A stretch of DNA of 64,000 bases, taken from positions 193,027-257,026 of the forward strand of contig VXAY01002462.1 of NCBI GenBank assembly GCA_013399855.1, written 5' to 3'. Shown in pieces: positions 60,575 to 64,000 of the stretch. A program made the position numbers and the translations under genes. The notes beneath the pieces were generated by a model, which had not been told where the DNA came from, searched no databases, and worked only from the letters and a program-made list of their open reading frames with translations. Within the stretch, counting starts at the first letter, position 1, and each line of letters begins with the position of its first letter. This DNA is from Oxyruncus cristatus. Its lineage: Eukaryota; Chordata; Aves; Passeriformes; Cotingidae.

Positions 60575-62097
60575 GGATTATAGGACTGTTTGAAGTTCAG
60601 GAGGAGCTGAGCGAGGAAACAAGAGGGCTTTTCATGGGGTGATGAGAAGCTGTGGCTGACATTTCAAGAGCAGAAAGCCTATTTTTATTAACTCCTTCTT
60701 TCTCAGGTAAAAAATGTTTTTGACAGCAGAAAACAAAACAAGCATACAAATGTGCAAAAAATAATCCAATTTCCTCTGCAAGCCCACAGAACTGATCTTG
60801 AAGTTCAGCAGATCCAGTGTGGCTGACCATGGGGACGCAGAAAAGAACAACCTGTGGGAGGCAGGTCACTGAAGGCAGGATAGCACAGCCTTACCAGGAG
60901 CTAAATTAACATTGCTCACTGAGCTTTTGGAAATTCATTAGGGCAGCTGTTCAAATTCAGCAGTAGTCGTAGCATATTTTTATCATAGATTTTTGTGCTT
61001 AAACTTCTGAAGTTCAAACAAGAGTATGACTTGTAGGTTTCTGTGCACAGCTGAACGGGTAAATGAACATCAGGGCAGTTATGTGAGAACGCAAATAACG
61101 GCAAACACAACATGTGCGCACTAGAGAAAGGAGTGCAGCATAAGGTCTCTAGGGTAGGTTACCTATCCTCAGTGAGTATTCGACGTGCTCAAAATCCCTT
61201 TTTGCAAGGGGGCAGGGGAAGGATAGGTGAAATTTAATTAATAGTTTTGGCAGTGAGATCTTAGAAAGATGAATGACAGGCCAAAGTGTTTCATTTTACA
61301 TTTTCACTATTCTTTCCCTTTCTTGTTTTAAAATGGAATTTTTTCCTTTAAAGTTGTCCAATTAAAGAGTTTTAAAATAGAGTTCAAAACCTCACAAAGT
61401 CAAATGAAAGGTTTTGATCAATCTTAAATTATTTTGGTTTTATGATATAATTACATACGAGAATGTGACTTCTGGCATGTACATTAATATTTTGTAAACA
61501 TATAAGCTATATAAAACATAAAGTAAATTATGTGTATCTACCTACTCAGCCATGGTGGTAAAATGTGGAGAAGACCATTTTCTTGTTTATCTTTTCTGAA
61601 ATATATGGAAATTTTGTATTTTAATGCCACAGGGAAGTCCTAATGCTGAGTCCTTGCAAAACAGGACAAGTACAAATACGAACAAGTATTTGTGATTTAG
61701 GGTCACAAACATAGGAACAGTCTACTTCAGTGTCCTCAATTCAGCTACCCAAGTGAAAATTCAGTGGAGACCTTGTAAGGAGCACTTGGGCCAGAGCTTG
61801 CTTCTCCCTTTTAACTTTTGTCTACATTTTCTGGCATTTTATAGACAAAATGGAGCTTTCTCACTTTTTCAAAATTACTTTTCATTTTCTAGCTCTAATA
61901 AAAAATTCTAATGAAAAATCTCATTTTTCACTCTCTCCCTTTGCTTACCCTCAAGCTATGAATGCTAGTACCTGATGATTATTAATGCAGCTTGATCAAC
62001 TTCAATAGACTTTCTGCGTATAAGTTGAGGTTGGCGGCAAAAGTTCTTCTGCATATTCAAAGCCATATATCCGGGTACCATTTTCTACAAAAATGCA
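60575..62097. other. Non-coding DNA, nothing recognised
   Basis: AT-rich with no exon or nameable repeat. Minus-strand frames of 72-90 codons at 60.6-60.87 kb overlap each other and show no domain. Confidence 0.5.
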
Positions 62098-62128
62098 TTA
62101 AGAGTTCTTCTAACGAATGAACTCTTAA
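62098..62128. repeat. Perfect 10-bp inverted repeat, 11-nt loop
   Basis: TTAAGAGTTC (62,098-62,107) and GAACTCTTAA (62,119-62,128) are exact reverse complements. Confidence 0.92.
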
Positions 62129-63940
62129 AACTGAATTGGAAATAGACTGCAAGCCTCCACAGTCCAAAGGATGAGTAACTTAATTCCATGCAGAGCAATT
62201 GGCTTGGTCTCGGCCTTTTTCCTTGTCTGTGTCAGGAAAATACAGGAAGCTTCCATGTTCATGAATATGCCACCACAGAAATGTACAATTCTGGAAAATC
62301 TATTCAAGACTAAGCCAGGCCTTTCCCAGCTCATCCTCATAAGTAAAGTAGTTTAAAGTGACTATTTCTTCTTATTCTTTTTTAATATTCTCTCTGTAGA
62401 TACCCAAATACTGAAACCAACTTCAGCAAAGATTATTTGGTCAAGGGCTTAGACCAACTACAGAACTATACCTAGAAGACATGGTATCAACTCTATAAAA
62501 CTACAACTCTAATTCCTTTGCTGCCTATAGACCACTCTATTTATGTTGAGAGAAATGCCATCTATTTTCTTGATTTCTAGAGCTTTCTGAAAGAAAAGCT
62601 GAATTTCACCTTAAAGGGTTCATTCAGCCCACTGTTTACTCTGGACTCGTACTGTAAATTCACACACGTTCAAGAAGGTTTTTTATTTGGTGTAATATCT
62701 GCCATGAAATATATGTAGCAAAGGGCAAGCTGGTCGAATTCTTCAAATCATTGTGGCTTGAAGAAAAGTGAAGAAAGCCAGACTCAGAAGAGCATTAGTT
62801 GTGGTATACTTTTAACTGCTATAGTAGCAGTGGGAAAACAGAGCTGAATGTGAAAAACATGGCTTTCCTTCCTCTGGGAGAGGAGATTAAACCAATGGTC
62901 CTCACCTCCCAAAAGTTCACCCATGATATCAACTCTTTTCACATTCAGGACAGGACACCTCTCTCAATCTGTCCTGCTAGCTAATTTCACTGGCCATTCA
63001 CTAACTTAAGAAACAACTGAACTGCAGGTTTCTCACCTTTCAGTTGAGCATCCTACCCACTGGAGTCAGGGAGCCACATTTACTTTCTGTAGTTGTCTCA
63101 GTTCCTAAAAATCTTGTAATGGGTAGGAGAGCTTCAACAGAAGCTACTGAGGGAGCCCCACTAAAACCTGACGATTTGGATGTTTGCAGCAGAGATCTGG
63201 CTTAAAATGCACTGCTTTCTGCTCCAGGGGCTTGGTAGCACAGGAAAAGTGAGCTGTACATGTTAGAAGAAGTTAAAGGCTACGCCATGCAAAAAAGGTG
63301 TGTGTAAACTCACCCTTCATCTTTACCTCTGCTGTGCTTCAGAACCGGGATGGGGGGATGGTGCTGCCTTCTGGTCTACTTTTTGTTAAATATTTTTTAA
63401 AATCTTCAAGAGAAATAGATACAAGAGGAGGCGTAGGTAGCCTGCAAGTTGGAACAGTCCTCTGAACTCATTTCTGTGTTCCAATAAATATTTATACAAA
63501 GTTGAAAAGTGACAAAACAGAAGAGTTCTCTGGAATAGGTTAAAAGTGTCCAAACCCTCCTCCTCATTTTCCACTTTTGTGAATCCCTTCATTTCCTTTG
63601 CTTTTCTTGCAAATGTTTGGGAAACTAAATGTTTCACTTTGGGTTAAACAGAATGTTTCATTCTACAAAATGCAATTTTGAGTTTTTATCCTTCCTTTGG
63701 GAGAAAAAAAATGGAAAAAAGTCTACATTTATTTTAATCCAAACTGAAATCTAGATTTTATTTTTTTCAACCTCATCACCAGAGGGAAAAGAAATCAATT
63801 CTTCACATAGCCTTAGTGATACATTTGATCAGTTGCAATTGCTCCAGACTACAAAAAAATGCCGCGACCAGAAAAGGTCCACTAAGCATGTTTAAATAGA
63901 AGACAACATGATTATTGTAAGACAGGTGAAAAAAGGAAAG
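62129..63940. other. Non-coding DNA, nothing recognised
   Basis: There is no exon or repeat I can name. Open frames are at most 83 codons (63,386-63,637, minus) and have no domain. Confidence 0.5.
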
Positions 63941-63975
63941 GGAGAGGAGAGGAGAGGAGAGGAGAGGAGAGGAGA
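63941..63975. repeat. (GGAGA)7 microsatellite
   Basis: Seven perfect tandem GGAGA units preceded by a purine-rich lead-in (AAAAAGGAAAG). As a perfect pentanucleotide array it is likely to be length-polymorphic. Confidence 0.96.
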
Positions 63976-64000
63976 CTTTGAAACAAGTCTCTAACAGCTG

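Noticed and set aside
62400..62445. Possible match to a sauropsid 'cagcaaagcacttaagcac' repeat
   Set aside because: Only a few short words agree (ACTTCAGCAAAG). Too little to support a call.

Overview
The window looks like ordinary non-coding nuclear DNA from a bird. The main evidence is the CR1 retrotransposon pieces. Several carry 3' ends typical of avian CR1, such as AATCATTAAGGTCGGAAAAGACC on the minus strand and TTGGACTCAATGGTCCTTGTGG on the plus strand. There is also an LTR-like repeat at 53.26-53.58 kb that I recognise as a dispersed bird repeat. By eye the sequence is AT-rich with few CpGs. It has no bacterial features: no dense ORFs, operons or Shine-Dalgarno-spaced genes.

I could not recognise any protein-coding exon, tRNA, rRNA, snRNA or CRISPR array. 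Open frames are short (the longest is 156 codons) and scattered over all six frames. None shows a known domain or an extended exon-intron structure. The best reading is an intergenic stretch or the inside of a large intron. I cannot say which gene it would belong to.

Layout: 0-4.7 kb is plain DNA with an old CR1 remnant near 3.7 kb. A well-preserved minus-strand CR1 lies at 4.68-5.29 kb, and a decayed plus-strand CR1 at about 9.0 kb. A CR1 tail lies at 11.4 kb and a good plus-strand CR1 at 13.9-14.5 kb. A CR1 end at 19.75-19.91 kb runs straight into a 90-bp pyrimidine tract. The stretch 20-36 kb is mostly featureless but holds two striking perfect hairpins (22.47 and 30.05 kb) and an ACTAGT-rich array (29.1 kb). 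Ancient, strongly decayed CR1/L3-like reverse-transcriptase remnants lie at 36.7-37.25, 39.24-39.51 and 44.4-45.1 kb, with a younger CR1 end at 41.64-42.0 kb. A CR1 tail stub lies at 48.63 kb, the LTR-like repeat at 53.26 kb and a decayed palindromic element at 54.3 kb. A cluster of hairpins with a purine/G-rich tract lies at 57.85-57.96 kb, more small inverted repeats at 60.55 and 62.1 kb, and a (GGAGA)7 microsatellite at the right edge.

No genes act together here. I found no convincing new biological system. The most unusual direct observations are the perfect short-loop inverted repeats, above all the 20-bp stem with a 4-nt loop at 30,054-30,097, and the clustered foldbacks at 57.85-57.92 kb. 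Repeat names come from my memory of avian and amniote consensus sequences. They should be confirmed with RepeatMasker or Dfam before use.
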